DNA from: Liriodendron chinense
Lineage: Eukaryota > Streptophyta > Magnoliopsida > Magnoliales > Magnoliaceae
DNA length: 64,000 bases
Reading direction: 5' to 3'
NCBI GenBank assembly: GCA_003013855.2
Contig: PVNU02004155.1
Span: forward strand, 744,001 to 808,000
Notes under the pieces: model-generated
Told to the model about the DNA's origin: nothing
The model's database searches: none
The model's input: only the letters and a program-made list of their open reading frames with translations
Program-made: the position numbers and the translations under genes
In this document: piece after piece, positions 21,507 through 32,805 of the stretch
Numbering within the stretch: position 1 is the stretch's first letter
How the letters are laid out: every line of letters begins with the position of its first letter

Positions 21507-22570
21507 TAGTGTTCGTGGTATCAGTATCGTTATATGCATCACTGGCTGCGGATACAGAAAAATGTATTGATATCACCAACATTATTGCTGATACCCAGAA
21601 ATGTATCGTTGATTGAGGGAAACATTGGGAAAACACAAGGAAATTGTGGAATTTCTCAATGAAACTTCAAGAAATGCTAAAGTACACATTTGCATATTTA
21701 GGAATCAAATAATTGCAAAAATGACAAACGCATAATAAGTTTCTCTCTAATGGGGGCTAAAAGCATGTAACATTGACTCAGGGAAACATTAGAGAAACAT
21801 GGGCAAAATGGTGGATTTTTTCAATATTATTTCAGGAGATGCTAAAATACACATAATTGCATATTTAAGAATAAAATAATAGCAAAAAAGACGCATATTT
21901 GCAGATTTAGGAATCAAATAATAAGCTTCCCTTTAATGGGACATAAAAGCATGTATCGATGACTTCGGGAAACATCGAGGAAACATGGGCAAAATGGTCG
22001 ATCCATCCATCCATCCATCCATCCATGCATTCACATACATACAAACACACATGCATGATCCATCCAACCATCCATCCATCCATGCATATGTACATACACC
22101 CATCCATGACCCATCCATCCATCTATGGATATATACATATACACACATACAACACATGCATTTCATCATACAACCATGCACCAATAATAAAAAAAAATAA
22201 AAATAAAAAATTGAAATGGAAATTTTTTTAATAAACAAATTTTTGGCGCTATCGATACATTGGCAGTATTATCGAAATATCGCTGATACATTGGCAATAC
22301 AAGTGACATATGGAATTTACACAGTCAAAAATATTGGCAATACAAGTGACACATGGAATTTACACAGTCAAAAATATTGGCAATACATTGGCGATATCGA
22401 TGCATTGGCAATACAAATAACACCTGGAATTTACACAATCAAAAATATTGGCGGTACATTGGTGATACTAAGCGATATATCACCGATACCAAAAATTTCT
22501 GATATTACCAGTGTTATTGGTATCGCCAAGCTGGGTATATGAATAATATCAGGGATATTATCGATAATAT
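21507..22570. mobile_element. hAT-like non-autonomous element with internal microsatellites
   Basis: An 8-bp direct repeat, CATATATC, flanks it at 21499-21506 and 22571-22578. The left end, TAGTGTTCGTGGTATCAGTA, matches the reverse complement of the right end of 57459-57930. The interior shares AAATATGCAAATATTCAT-like and TTTAGGAATCAAATAAT-like text with that element. Also inside are (CATC)n at 22000-22110 and three imperfect 44-70 bp repeats around GGAATTTACACAGTCAAAAA (22290-22455). The right terminus lacks a clear inverted repeat. Confidence 0.55.
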
Positions 22571-22578
22571 CATATATC

Positions 22579-24558
22579 TAATCTCTTTTGTACAGGGGAC
22601 TTCTATCGATTGCCTTTATGGATTTTGTTTCCTGTTTACCCTTCCAGGATTTCGACCAATCTCTTTGGAGAGCATGGCATTGGTGGCAGGAAGAAGATGG
22701 GATTTCCTTTGTGCATGCATATAGAGAAACCAATAAGGACAAATAGGGATGTTATTCCAGGTTATCTCCTTTACAATCAATTTAATTTACTTCCCTTAGC
22801 TGTTGGGAAATGTTTGCTTCCCACATAAACCCTAAAACTACATTCCATTCAAGATCTCTCTATTTCCTTCTTCGTCACTGCATCTTCTACCAAAATCCCT
22901 AAACCTGACCCTAGCTGAACATCAAAATGTTGTTGTCTGAAATTTGAAACTCCTCCAGACAGTGATTGGAATCCCAAAGAGAACTTCCCAGCCATGATCA
23001 CTCGGAAGCCGAGGCACAGGCGAAGGAGTGATGCAACTACGGTGGAGGATTTTCATCCACAAACCGCTAGAACAAACATTTACATCAATTTGTAAGCAGA
23101 ATTCTGGGGCTTACATAACAAGAGGTCTTGAAGAAGAAAATCAAAGAAGAATCAGATAATGATAGCAACCATGATGATGGTGGAAGGATACAGAAGCTTT
23201 TTGAGGAAGATGGATCTGAATTGGCTGGTGAATGTGGAGATCGGGTGGGATATCCAAGCATCAGATATTTCGAGAAACGTCTGATTAGGAATGTGGTAGA
23301 GAATGGTGTGAAGATCGATTTGGAGGGAGAGGTAGATGATAGGTGAGTAAAAGAGATTTAACCACTTGGAATGAGAGAGTTTTGATTGTTCTCATCTTCT
23401 ATAGACACACTAGGGCAGCTGATAACTAGAAGCTTTCAGAGGAGTTTGAGAAGGCCATCGAGGTCTATTGGGGGGAAATGATCAATAAACTCCTCGAACA
23501 GGTTAAAATCAGTATCAATATCAATTGGCTTATGCCCTTAAAAGCTAGGGAATGCCTGCAATTGTTTTATTCCTCTGAGGACCCAAATTTTTGTAAAGGG
23601 AGAAAGAGGTTCCAATTGTAGATGAATTGGTGTAGATGATCCGCAAATTTCTACTATAATGATAAGAAACCATCAACGATTGATAATGCAGCCATGGCCC
23701 CTCCACATTAAGCAGTTCTCATTCAAATGGCTTCTGAAGTTCATACATTCCATAAATTGAGCATAATGAGAACTATTCCCATTTCTCAAATCGCAGGTAG
23801 ACCTTTTGCTCAGAAACTGTTTCAAGCAACTCTTAACATGGGTGAAACGCAGACTGCCCTAGCAGTCTACGAGTGAGTGAGAAAGATTTTTGCATAGGCA
23901 AGTGCTAGCCAGCCACACCTAGGACATCGTTCTGAATCTTCTTAGATAACCTGTGCTCATCTGCAGTTCAAAAAGATGGAGCTGCCTATGTCACTATAAG
24001 GGCATGCTGATTTTCTACAAGCGTTTTGAGCTATTCCACCTCTCAAAAACAATTTTCCCAAAAATCAGACATAATATCCTCCTGTCCAAATCAGCTCCAC
24101 TTGAGAATTGATACCAAGACCTCAATGTTGAAACTAGGCTCACTTTGAGTGGATGGCACTGATTTTTGCACCAAGTGATCCTCACGGGGAGGCCAACTTA
24201 TTAGGAGGATTGGAGCTGATTTGGACTTGTGAAAGGTCAATCTTCCTTTTTTTAATTTTTTGAAAGTGTCTGATTTCAATTCTACTGTTGGAATTGCAGA
24301 TCTGTTGGAATCCAGACCTAAAAATTTGGCCCCTGATTGTTTTCAGTGTAGAATCCATCTGTGAATTTTTTTTTTTTTTTTTTCTATCAGATCTGTCCTT
24401 TACAGGACTACAGGTCCAATCGTCAATTTTGAGTCAAGAACGCCTGGCATGTTTGATTTATGTTATATTCAGATCAGTGTGGAAATCCCTGGAAGCTCAT
24501 TGCCAGTGTAGAATTTAAATTCCTTCAAGGTGCAATTCTTGTAAATTCAATTATATAG
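22579..24558 (+). other. Unrecognised, possibly coding relic in intron 1
   Basis: Two stretches look protein-like but match nothing I recognise. 23128-23346 (plus) reads LKKKIKEESDNDSNHDDGG then RIQKLFEEDGSELAGECGDR. About 23660-23900, in broken frames, reads AAMAPPH, QMASEVHTFHKLSIMRTIPI and FAQKLFQATLNMGETQTALA. Upstream (22600-22900) is AT-balanced sequence without a signal. It could be a degraded transposon domain or a retro-copied host gene. Exon 1 and exon 2 of gene 1 join without it. Confidence 0.3.
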
Positions 24559-24564
24559 CTATGA

Positions 24565-25373
24565 CCAATGTTGTCAAAATCGTTATCGCATCGCAAATCG
24601 TAGTAGGGGTTGAATCGTATCGGATCACAAATCGTATAGTAAATCGTAAGATTTTTTAAAATTTTGAAAAAAGAATGAAAAATATATTTTAAAAAAAAAA
24701 TTACTCATGTATCTTCCTTTTTCCATCAATGTGCACCAAGTAATACCTAAAGGATTCTTATTACTTCATTTTTTTTTTTTTTTTTTTTTTTTTGTCTTCC
24801 ATGAAATTTCCCTTTAAAAAACATACAAGGGGTTCTTTAATAATTTATGTTCTTGTTACCTTTCTTGAATGTAGAATCACGGTGGAAAAGCGACCTTCGA
24901 TACTACAGACTGACAAAAGAAGATATTTTGATTTATAAACATTTCATAATACATATCAGTCGTGCTGATCGTAACCATCCATAAAAACATTATAGGTAGT
25001 TCATACATCAATTTGGTGTTTCGACCAATTAAGAATAAGGAATCACAAAAAAAAAAAAAAAAAAAAAAAAGGCTACATGATTTAATGTTGAAGAGAATAT
25101 ATATCATTTAATCTTTTATAAAGAACAAATAAAAATAAGTTACCTTCTCTAAAAAATTCTTAAAGCCCTCACGAATTTAAAAACATAAAATGAAAGCCAA
25201 GTGAAGCTTAAAGTAGAAGAGAACAAGTATAATTTGAATCGTAAATCGTAGGATTTAAATCATAGAATCGTAGGATTCATATAAAAAGGGATTCAGGGTT
25301 GGGATTCAAATCGTTTTGCTTAAGATTCGACGAAAATCGTATATCGTAAATCGTAGGATTTTAACAACACTGG
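24565..25373. mobile_element. TIR element with AAATCGTA-type repeats
   Basis: The ends are inverted: CCAATGTTGTCAAAATCG at the left and GATTTTAACAACACTGG at the right. CTATGA flanks both sides (24559-24564 and 25374-25379). The subterminal regions carry many AAATCGTA or ATCGTAGGATT units. It contains T25-A25 class homopolymers (24769-24792 and 25047-25070). Non-coding. Confidence 0.65.
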
Positions 25374-25583
25374 CTATGAGTAACTCTTTATTGATGATGT
25401 TGTCCTCTCATCACAGACTATCCCTGTTTCTCAGAATGTTCAGGAAATTAATATTTCAGACAAATTTTTCTCCATATCACAAACATTAAGCTCAAGGAAA
25501 CTTTCTTAATGGTCTAGAGCAGGGGAAAACAGAAGCTTGGCTTTTTTATAGCTCAGTAAGTCTTCTGAAAATTATCCAAATTA

Positions 25584-26100
25584 TTATAAATGGCAGTTCA
25601 ACAACCTTTTGGTGATGTCTTGGCTTTTGAATTCCAATGAAGAAGAATTAGCCAAGGATTCTATCTGCTGAATGCAGCTAATAAAATCTGGAAAACTGTT
25701 AATGATCGGTATTTTGACTGTATTAGGACATTGCATCCATGGAAGGGAGAAAAAAATGTAACTGAATATTACATAAAGCTGAGAGATCCATGGAAAGAAT
25801 TGGAGTGCACCCAGAAAATGTGCTTTTTCTTTTCTTTTCTTTTCTTTTCTTCTTTTCCTTTTTTCCCTTGTACTAAAGACACTGAGGGCCAAAAAGGTTA
25901 ACTAAAACTAGACGAATATTTGAGCTACCTAGCAGGTCTCAATTCTGAGTTTGATCCTATTCAGGCACAAATTTTGGAACAACAAATTCTTCCTAGCCTG
26001 ACCGACGTATATGCATTTCTAGTTAGAGGTGAATGTCAACGTAAACATCTTGTCTCCTATGCTCTCACTAAACATTCCGCTCTCACTAAACATTCCGCTC
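25584..26100 (+). pseudogene. Copia gag fragments
   Basis: In broken frames: LLNAANKIWKTVNDRYFD, NVTEYYIKLRDPWKELE, then YLAGLNSEFDPIQAQILEQQ and LPSLTDVYAFLVRGECQRK. These are the helices of the UBN2-type gag. A (TTTTC)n block at 25822-25855 interrupts them. An 18-bp direct repeat (GCTCTCACTAAACATTCC) lies at 26060-26100. Confidence 0.75.
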
Positions 26101-26667
26101 TCAACACTAAAGGAGCAGGAGTGCATGAGAAAGAGCATGATCGTCAAAGTGGAAAGGGTGCCGAGGACGTGGCAAAGAATGACTTTGCACCCATTGCAAG
26201 CAACAGAACTGCTATGTTGATACTTTCTAGAAACTACATGGTCAGCCTTCTAATGGTATCCCCCAAAATTGGTGCCACTCTCTCACCAACCCGAACACCG
26301 ATCTCTCTTCCCACCAGTATAGTCACTTTGCAGGTCCTTCATTGAAGAGAGCTCCGGCTAGCAGTACTCGGTCAATCTCCACCGTCAATCTGAAGGAAAA
26401 CCAGAACTCCGAATGTGATAGAGGGTTGAGTCCCTCCTCTCTCCCACTTTTGATAGCTACCCTTTCACTGTCTGGCCCACACTGGTTGACTCCTTTCAAA
26501 GCCACCGCTCCTCCTTCCTTGAGTCCTGCACTACCCTTGGGCATCTCTCCATTTTGTCCCCTCTGGCAGCCCTCTGGACCACCACATCCCTAAAAGATGT
26601 GCCTGCCCTAGCTTCCTAACGAAGCTCTTTCCTCGCTTTAGTGGTGTGTTCCACCCCAGCTCTTACC

Positions 26668-26850
26668 TGTAGAAAGTTAAGGTTTTTGTAGATACAGATT
26701 GAGCGTTGGGCTTTACTATGTGCATCCGTCATTTCTGTGGTCTGTATTTTTCCCTTTTATATAAGAGGTCCTGGAACATGGAGCCCTAACATGTTTTTTA
26801 GATTTCCCATGTCCACTCTCTCTCTCTCTCTCCCTCTAAACGTCACTAGC
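26668..26850 (+). repeat. Misplaced copy of the copia LTR start
   Basis: It begins TGTAGAAAGTTAAGG and shares TTGGGCTTTACTATGTG, CTGTATTTTTCCCTT and TAAGAGGTCCTGGAACATGG with the 3' LTR at 28646-28830. It lies between gag and RT remnants, so it is not in a normal LTR position. Confidence 0.65.
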
Positions 26851-27126
26851 ACGTCCACTCTCACTGCATCCTTGTCCATCAATTCATTCTCCAAACGTGT
26901 TGATGCCACATCCTGCTAATGGTAAGGGAACTCCTAACCCATGCCCAACACTGTCTCCCCCAACTGAGGTCCCTACACAACCGGTTACCACCGCCTTTGA
27001 CCTACTCATTGCCATTTGAAAAGGTTCCAAATCTTGCACCCAGCATCCCGCCTATAATTTCATTCCATGTCATCGTTTAAATCCCAATTTTAAATCTTTC
27101 GTAATGTCCTTGTCAAGTGTCAACTA

Positions 27127-28156
27127 ATGTGGTCCCAGCATCGTACCATGATGCCCTGGCTGACCGTAGTTGCCGATGCGCTATGGAGGATGAAATCGAC
27201 GCTATGCGTCGTACAGGTTGGTTGCTGGTGGGTATTTACCATCAAATACAAACCGAACGAATCTGCTAAATGCCTAAAAGCTCACCTTATTGCCAAGGGT
27301 TATACCCAGTCCATGGGCATTGACTATTATGAAACTTTCTCACCAGTGACTAAACTAAATTCTATTCGAGTGTCAATCTCCATTGTAGCTAACAAGTCTT
27401 GGCCACTTTATCGGTTAGATGTCAAGAACACATTCCTTAACAATGATTTAACTGAAGAAGTTTACACGGAGCAACCTCATGGGTGCGTTGCTCAAGGGGA
27501 AAGGGGGAGTGTATGTAGACTTCGGAAGATCATTAATGGCTTAAGGCAGTCACAGCAGTCAACGCATGCGTGGTTCAGAAAATTCAGCCAGTCTCTTCTC
27601 AGTATTGGATTCCGTCGATGCTATGTGGGCCACTCAGTTTTTGTGAAGCAAAGCAAGAAGGGAACTATGAATTTGAAAGTGTGTGTCAGCGACATTATAG
27701 TCCTTGGTAATGATACATCAAGAATTGTTGTAGTTAAGAGTACATTCAGCAACAATTTCAGACAAACGATCTAGGTCACCTGAGATATTTTCTTGCATTG
27801 AGGTGGCACATTCTGTATTTGGTGTCATGCTTAACCAAAGGAAACATGCTCTTGACCTTCAAGAAGAGACTGGAATGATAGAGTGCAAGCCAAGCAATAC
27901 TCCAATGGAACCGAATTATAAATTGTTTGACAACCATGGAGAATTATTAGAAGACCCTAAAAGATATCACAAACTAGTAGGAAAGCTCATCCATCTCACT
28001 GTGACTGGTCCTAATATATCTTTTGTTATTGGGATCATGAGCAAGAGTATGCATCAGCCACGAACTCAACATTGGGGAGCTGTAATTCATATCCTACGGT
28101 ATTTGAAAGGAGCACCACGGCAAAGATTGATATACAGGTCCAATGGCCACCTTTAG
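27127..28156 (+). pseudogene. Copia reverse transcriptase
   Basis: In order: VGCWWVFTIKYKPN, KAHLIAKGYTQSMGIDYYET, VTKLNSIRVSISIVANKSWP, RLDVKNTFLNNDLTEEVYTE, then a frame change near 27775 to QRKHALDLQEETGMIECKPS and YHKLVGKLIHLTVTGPNISF. The expected YVDD box reads VSDI in LKVCVSDIIVLGND, so the active site is lost. Confidence 0.88.
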
Positions 28157-28639
28157 ATAGAAGAATATGTAGATGTTGATTGGGTTAGATCTATGACAAA
28201 TAGGAGATCCACTTCTGGGTACTATACCTTTGTTGGGGGAAATTTGGTTACTAGGAAAAAGAAAGAAGCAAAACGTGGTGGCTAGATCTAGCGCTGAAGT
28301 AGAATACAGGGCCATGGGTTATGAAGCTTGTGAAACTGATCTGTTTAAATCACTTCTTCAAGAATTTGGATTGTTTGAAAAGCCAGTGCATGGTCCTTTA
28401 TTGTGACAATCAAGTAGTAGCCCATATTGCTAATAATCCGGTCTTTCAGGAAAGAACAAAGCATATAGAGGTTAATTGTCACTTCATTTGGGAAAAGGTC
28501 ATATCCAAAGAAATTGTCAGAAGTCACATTCAGTCAAAGCTGCAACTGGCAAACATCTTCACCAAAGCATTGCCTCGAGTCGTGGGAATACAAATTTTTA
28601 ACAAGCAGGGTATACAAAACATAAATGCTCCAACTTGAG
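28157..28639 (+). pseudogene. Copia RNase H
   Basis: TNRRSTSGYYTFVGGNLVT, SSAEVEYRAM-like text, CDNQVVAHIANNPVFQERTK and HIEVNCHFIWEKVISKEIV are in order, with a frame change near 28275. The end QGIQNINAPT and stop precede the polypurine tract by a few bases. Confidence 0.88.
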
Positions 28640-28645
28640 GGGGAG

Positions 28646-28822
28646 TGTAGAAAGTTAAGATTTATGTATATCAATGGGCCTTGCTATGTGTGTGCATCAT
28701 TTTTGTAGTCTAGACCTGGGCTTGAAGCCCATCTGTATTTTTCCCTTCTTATATTTTTTATCTTTCAAAAAAATTTAAGAGGTCCTGAAACGTGGAACCC
28801 TAACATGTTTTCCAGATTTCCC

Positions 28823-28894
<72 letters not shown>

Positions 28895-28900
28895 ATTTTC
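28646..28900 (+). repeat. Copia 3' LTR with (CT)n expansion
   Basis: It begins TGTAGAAAGTTAAGA right after the polypurine tract. A (CT)33-class microsatellite occupies 28826-28892. The 3' border is uncertain. Confidence 0.65.
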
Positions 28901-28924
28901 ATCTGCAATTTTACTTAAGACGTC

Positions 28925-30407
28925 AGGTCCAAGAGACGTTGGTCCATACCCAGATCAGTGTGTGTAGCTGATTTACAATACCTTCCCCACCTTCTTCGAT
29001 ATTTGGTGGTTTACCATCTTTGGACCATACCTGCCCATTTGCACCAACAATTTGTCTATTGTCAAAGCTCCTCCAATGCAACGCAACCACCACAAAGGCG
29101 ACATTCTCCACCCTTGAACAAAGGCGAACCCCTAAAGCTTCCTTGACCCCCTGTCCCTAGGAATAACCACCTCCTTCACCACTCCCACCCTCTCAAAAAC
29201 CCTTTTGAAGTAGAGTTCCGTCCACCCTCCGAGGAATTATCGACGAGGAGGTGGGGAACATGGGGTACGGCCCAAAGGATCCACCCCCAACTAGCCTTTG
29301 CTACCTTATGGGATTTCTCCACACATACCCAATCGCCTATTGGAGCACCTCTACTCCTTCTCACCCAAACTTTTTGGTGAAACCCCTCTTGCCCTATTCA
29401 AAGTTCCTTCCCTAACATCTCCTCCCTCCCCAGCCTTCTCCTTCCCCTTCACATGGCTAGTAGTTGCCTCTTTGTTTCTACCCTCCCTGCGTCTCTTTGC
29501 AACACTTGTTCCTAGCAAACCCTTGCGACCACACTCTCTTGACCGGCTTCGAGCATCTTGCTTCTTACTCAGTGCATGAGTTAGTGTTATTTCCTTAGGG
29601 CGTGTTTGGATTGTTGACTTCCATGGTAATGTGGTGTGGTCCACCGTAAAAAGATAACTGATTATGATTACCATGGTAGTCAGATGTAAACCAGATGTAA
29701 TTCTAATGGCTTTACTTTTTTACATGCTTGTAATGTAATTCCCTGAATAGACACATATGGACATAACTTGCCTAATATGTGTTATATCCACACCGTCCAT
29801 CAATTTTGCAATATTATTTTAGGGCTTGAACCTAAATTTCAACTTCATCCGAAACTTCTGTGGCCACAGGAGCTTTTTAATGACAGGCATTCAATCCAGA
29901 CTACTTCTGTGGTGTGGTCAATTTTCATTTTGGATGTGGCTCAATTTTTGTCTATTTCCATAAAATGCTCTCGCAAAATGAACGGACTGGTGTGGATATA
30001 ACACATACATCATAGTGGGGCCCACGAAACTCTGCCACGTCAAATCACTTCCGTCCCATGGATTCAGGATGGATTCCTATGATTTGACAGCCAGTTTATA
30101 CAAACGGATACAAAGAGTAATAATGAAAATTTTACCATACAATACCATGGAGGTCAACAATCCAAACACACCCTTAACCTTCTTGTGTCTTTCGCCAATG
30201 CTGAGGTAAATGGTCTCTTACACCTCCCATCTCCGAGGCCGGCCCCCAGCTACCTCTCATTGTTGATCCGGCAACCAAGCTCTGGAGAGGACTTCGTATC
30301 CCGATCTTGCAAAACCCCTTTGATGAGATCTCCATCTTGAATTCCCTCTCAAGATCCTTTGATATAGAGTCCCTCGTTTGATCATTCGCACTTAAGTGCT
30401 CTCTCAT
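28925..30407 (-). pseudogene. LINE ORF1-like relic with RRM, split by a MITE
   Basis: The minus-strand frames give a basic segment (RSRECGRKGLLGTSVAKRRR, 29560-29490), then an RRM-like text in which a stop interrupts FKRVFERVGVVKEVVIPRDR and GFAFVQ (RNP1-like, about 29210-29110), then LLVQMGRYGPK-like text. The arrangement parallels the ORF1 at 10643-12138. The part 30177-30407 lies beyond the MITE. The copia element cuts it at the left. Confidence 0.45.
29598..30173. mobile_element. MITE, PIF/Harbinger-like, with GGGCCCAC hairpin core
   Basis: The ends GGGCGTGTTTGGATTGTTGA and TCAACAATCCAAACACACCC are inverted, extending to CCATGG on both sides. TTA flanks at 29595-29597 and 30174-30176. 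The interior holds the two arms of the family core, GTTATATCCACACCGTCCAT (29781) and GTGTGGATATAACACATACA (29991). Confidence 0.9.
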
Positions 30408-31156
30408 CCCTGGACCTCTTTTGTAGCACCCTCGGACCTCTTTACTTTTTTAGTCTTTTACCATATTGGACACTTAGGGACACTTGGACACAAGCACACC
30501 TCACATCCCAAACGACCCTTAGCATGGATACGATATCGGTTTTCCATCTACCACCATCAAAATTAACTTATAGTACACCAGTCTACCATTCAGACTCATC
30601 ATCTACCATGTACAAAATTTGCAAAACAAAAAGGAAAGAAAAATGGAAGGGTATGTAGAGGGAAAACCACACCCTCTCTATGTATCATTACCAACAATCT
30701 CAATATATGTTTCTCTGCATAAAACCAAATACAATTGTCCTGTTTTTCACTGTGAAACTTGGTCATCTTTCCTACCATGTTGGATTCTGGTCACAAGATA
30801 GTTCGCCGGACAACTCATTACGAAAGAAAACAGTCAGTAACAACTATCTCCCAAATAGATATTCCATTCCACTTCCATTGGTAGGACAGACAATGGACAT
30901 CATGGACATCCATAGAAGCATGAGTGCCCTACAAAAGAAAGGTGGGTCTCACTGCGGTCGCTCATGCGAGCAGAGTTACAATTAGCAAATTCAGTAAAAG
31001 GGCAAAGCACAACCAAACCAAACACCTCTCACTCCATCAATGATTCAGATGGAGTTCCATCTTTCCAACCCGACAAAGCGGAGAAAGAGAGAAGAGAAAG
31101 AAGAAGAGAGAGGAGGAGAAAAGCAAAAACAAGAAAGAAGACAGACGCACACCCAC
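30408..31156 (-). other. Intron 1, donor-side flank
   Basis: No gene, TIR pair or LTR recognised. The last 130 bp before exon 1 are AG-rich on the plus strand. Confidence 0.5.
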
Positions 31157-31542
31157 CACAGTCCTTGTTGGTCTTGTTGGATTTTCCATGCTTGGGACAG
31201 AGAGAAAACCACGGTGGGCGGAACCGTCTGCTTCACTTCTGCGAGCACCGTCGAGATGGGAATCCGAACCTGACCGACGAAATAGGACGCCTTCCCATGG
31301 AAGAAGCGTCCATCAAGATGATGATCCGCACCGTCGATGTAAACAGAGATGATGATAAGATCATCTTGATCGTCGACTCTGAAGACGAATTCCTCATTCC
31401 AGACAGGATTGGAAGTCTTCCTGACGACTCTAGTCCTATACTTGTACTTTCCCAACTGAAGCTTCACATAGGAATCAGTGGGCCCACCGTCGGATGGAGG
31501 TAGGTCCTTCGCTTCTAAGACGTACACGTGTATCCTCGTCAT
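31157..31542 (-). CDS. Gene 1 exon 1: first C2 domain, with an apparent one-base frame break
   Basis: The start codon at 31542 gives TRIHVYVLEAKDLPPSDGG, then DSYVKLQLGKYKYRTRVV, TSNPVWNEEFVFRVDD and YFVGQVRIPISTVLAEVKQT: a C2 domain of the At5g50170 type. After PPT, the family continues with W-F at this point. Here that continuation (WFSLCPKHGKSNKTNKDC) is in the +1 frame, so one extra base sits at about 31212. In the corrected frame the exon ends TGT-G with a GT donor at 31156-31155, in phase with exon 2 (GKIF). In the uncorrected frame translation runs into the intron and the donor phase is wrong. Sequencing error, pseudogenisation or a different splice are possible. An in-frame upstream ATG at 31716 would add 58 residues. 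Confidence 0.8.
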
Positions 31543-31827
31543 TGTAGTTGCAGAGAGTAGTAGAAAATGGAGAGGAGGAGCTGTATTTCGTTGTAGTTGT
31601 TGTTGTGGTTGTTGTTTGAATGAGAATAGCAGTTGGGAGAGAGGAGGGTTTTGATGAAGGAGTGCCTCCGACGCCATTGAGAGTAGACGTGGAAGTGGGA
31701 GGAACTGACACGCCATTGCAGAAGACAGAGCGATGGCGTTGGTGTTTGAGTTTGTCCTTTGCGCGATGAACCAGTCATGGTTCGTTGCTGCCCCATGGAC
31801 GTCCGATCGGTGGCCCTAGTACGGAGG
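31543..31827 (-). promoter_or_regulatory. 5' flank and probable 5' UTR of gene 1
   Basis: On the gene strand it contains (CAA)n-like sequence at about 31595-31615 and pyrimidine tracts. No TATA box that I would defend. There is no stop between the ATG at 31716 and the C2 start. Confidence 0.4.
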
Positions 31828-32275
31828 TTAGCCCCTCATGGGGTTCATTGCAATGTTTTTGTTTTATCCGTGCGGTCCATCCAATTTTCCAGTTAATTTT
31901 AGGCTATGAGTCCAAAAATATGTTAGATCTAAATCTCAGGTGGACCACACCATAAGAAACAGTGGTGATTGAATTCCCACCATTAAAAAATTCCTAGAGC
32001 TCACTGTAACGTTTTCTTGCCATCCAACCTTTTTATTAGATCACACAGACCTGGATAAAGGGAAAACATAAATGTCATCTTGATCCAAAACTTTTGTGGC
32101 CCCCAAGGAAGTTTTTAGTGGTAGGTGTTCAATCGCCACTTTTTCCGGTTGTGTGGTCCACCTGAGATTTGGATCTGCTTCATCTCTGAGATTATGGCCT
32201 AAAATGAGATGGAAAAATAAATGGATGGCGTGGATAAAGTACATACATCATGATGGGCCCACAGAGCTTTTCTAG
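31828..32275. mobile_element. MITE, GGGCCCAC hairpin family, upstream of gene 1
   Basis: The left arm is TTTTATCCGTGCGGTCCATC (31861) and the right arm GATGGCGTGGATAAAGTACA (32222), plus CATGATGGGCCCACAGAGC at 32247. The termini are approximate and no target duplication was fixed. Confidence 0.7.
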
Positions 32276-32338
32276 CAGAAGACACGTGGTGACCTGAGTG
32301 GCGGGATGTGATTGGTTCACTGGCTCAGTGCATCGGAC

Positions 32339-32805
32339 GCGGCTTCAGTGGATCCCTGACTGTAGGGCCCACCTTGATGTATGTTCCTTACATCCACTCC
32401 GTACACCCACTTTGAAAGATTATTTTAGTGCATGATTACAAAAATAAATCACATGCAAATTTCAGGTGAACCACACTTCAGGAAATAGTGGTGATTAACC
32501 ATTAAAAACTTTTAGTGGGCCACAAAAGTTTGGATTAAACTTATTCTTGTGTGGTCACTTCATCCATGTATTTTTGTCTTTATAAACAGGTTGGATGGAA
32601 CATAAACATTCCGGTGGCCCTCAAGTAGTTTTTAATAGTGGCTATTCAATCACCATTGTTTCCTGTTTTGTGGTCCACCTACGATTTTTATCTGCTTCAT
32701 TTTTGGGTTCATTCGCTAAAATGATCTTTCAAAATGGATGGACGGTGTGGATGTAAGTAACATACATCAAAGTGGGCCCCATAGTCAGGGATCCACCGAA
32801 GCCGC
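32339..32805. mobile_element. MITE, hairpin family with GCGGCTTC ends
   Basis: Long inverted repeats. Left GCGGCTTCAGTGGATCCCTG pairs with right CAGGGATCCACCGAAGCCGC, then TAGGGCCCACCTTGATGTAT pairs with the region around 32764-32782. Core arms TTACATCCACTCCGTACACC and GGACGGTGTGGATGTAAG. No clear target duplication. Confidence 0.85.

Larger units (their letters stand above)
25580..28900 (+). mobile_element. Broken Ty1/copia element in intron 1
   Basis: Gag fragments (25584-26100), RT (27127-28156), RNase H (28157-28639), a polypurine tract TTGAGGGGGAG (28635-28645) and a 3' LTR from 28646. Protease and integrase core are not recognisable. The 5' LTR is not found at the expected place; an LTR-like piece instead sits between gag and RT (26668-26850). 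Orientation is opposite to the host gene. Confidence 0.8.
2416..31542 (-). other. Gene 1: C2 and GRAM domain-containing protein, five exons visible, 3' part off the left edge
   Basis: The exons join with consistent phases: 31542-31157, 21003-19747, 3177-2995, 2894-2611 and 2520-2416. Introns are 10153, 16569, 100 and 90 bp; intron 5 runs past the left edge. Domain order is C2, linker, VASt, membrane segment, C2, start of GRAM, which is the order in the plant C2/GRAM/VASt family (Arabidopsis At1g03370 and At5g50170; the second is closer in the first C2). C2 domains usually bind phospholipid or Ca2+, and GRAM/VASt proteins act at membrane contacts in lipid transfer or sensing. The molecular role of this protein is inferred only. 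Missing here: the rest of GRAM and the second VASt. The two long introns are filled with transposons. An apparent frame break in exon 1 leaves it open whether this allele is functional. Confidence 0.85.

Noticed and set aside
21985..22231. His/Pro/Ser-rich readings around 22.0-22.2 kb
   Set aside because: Caused by (CATC)n within the hAT-like element.
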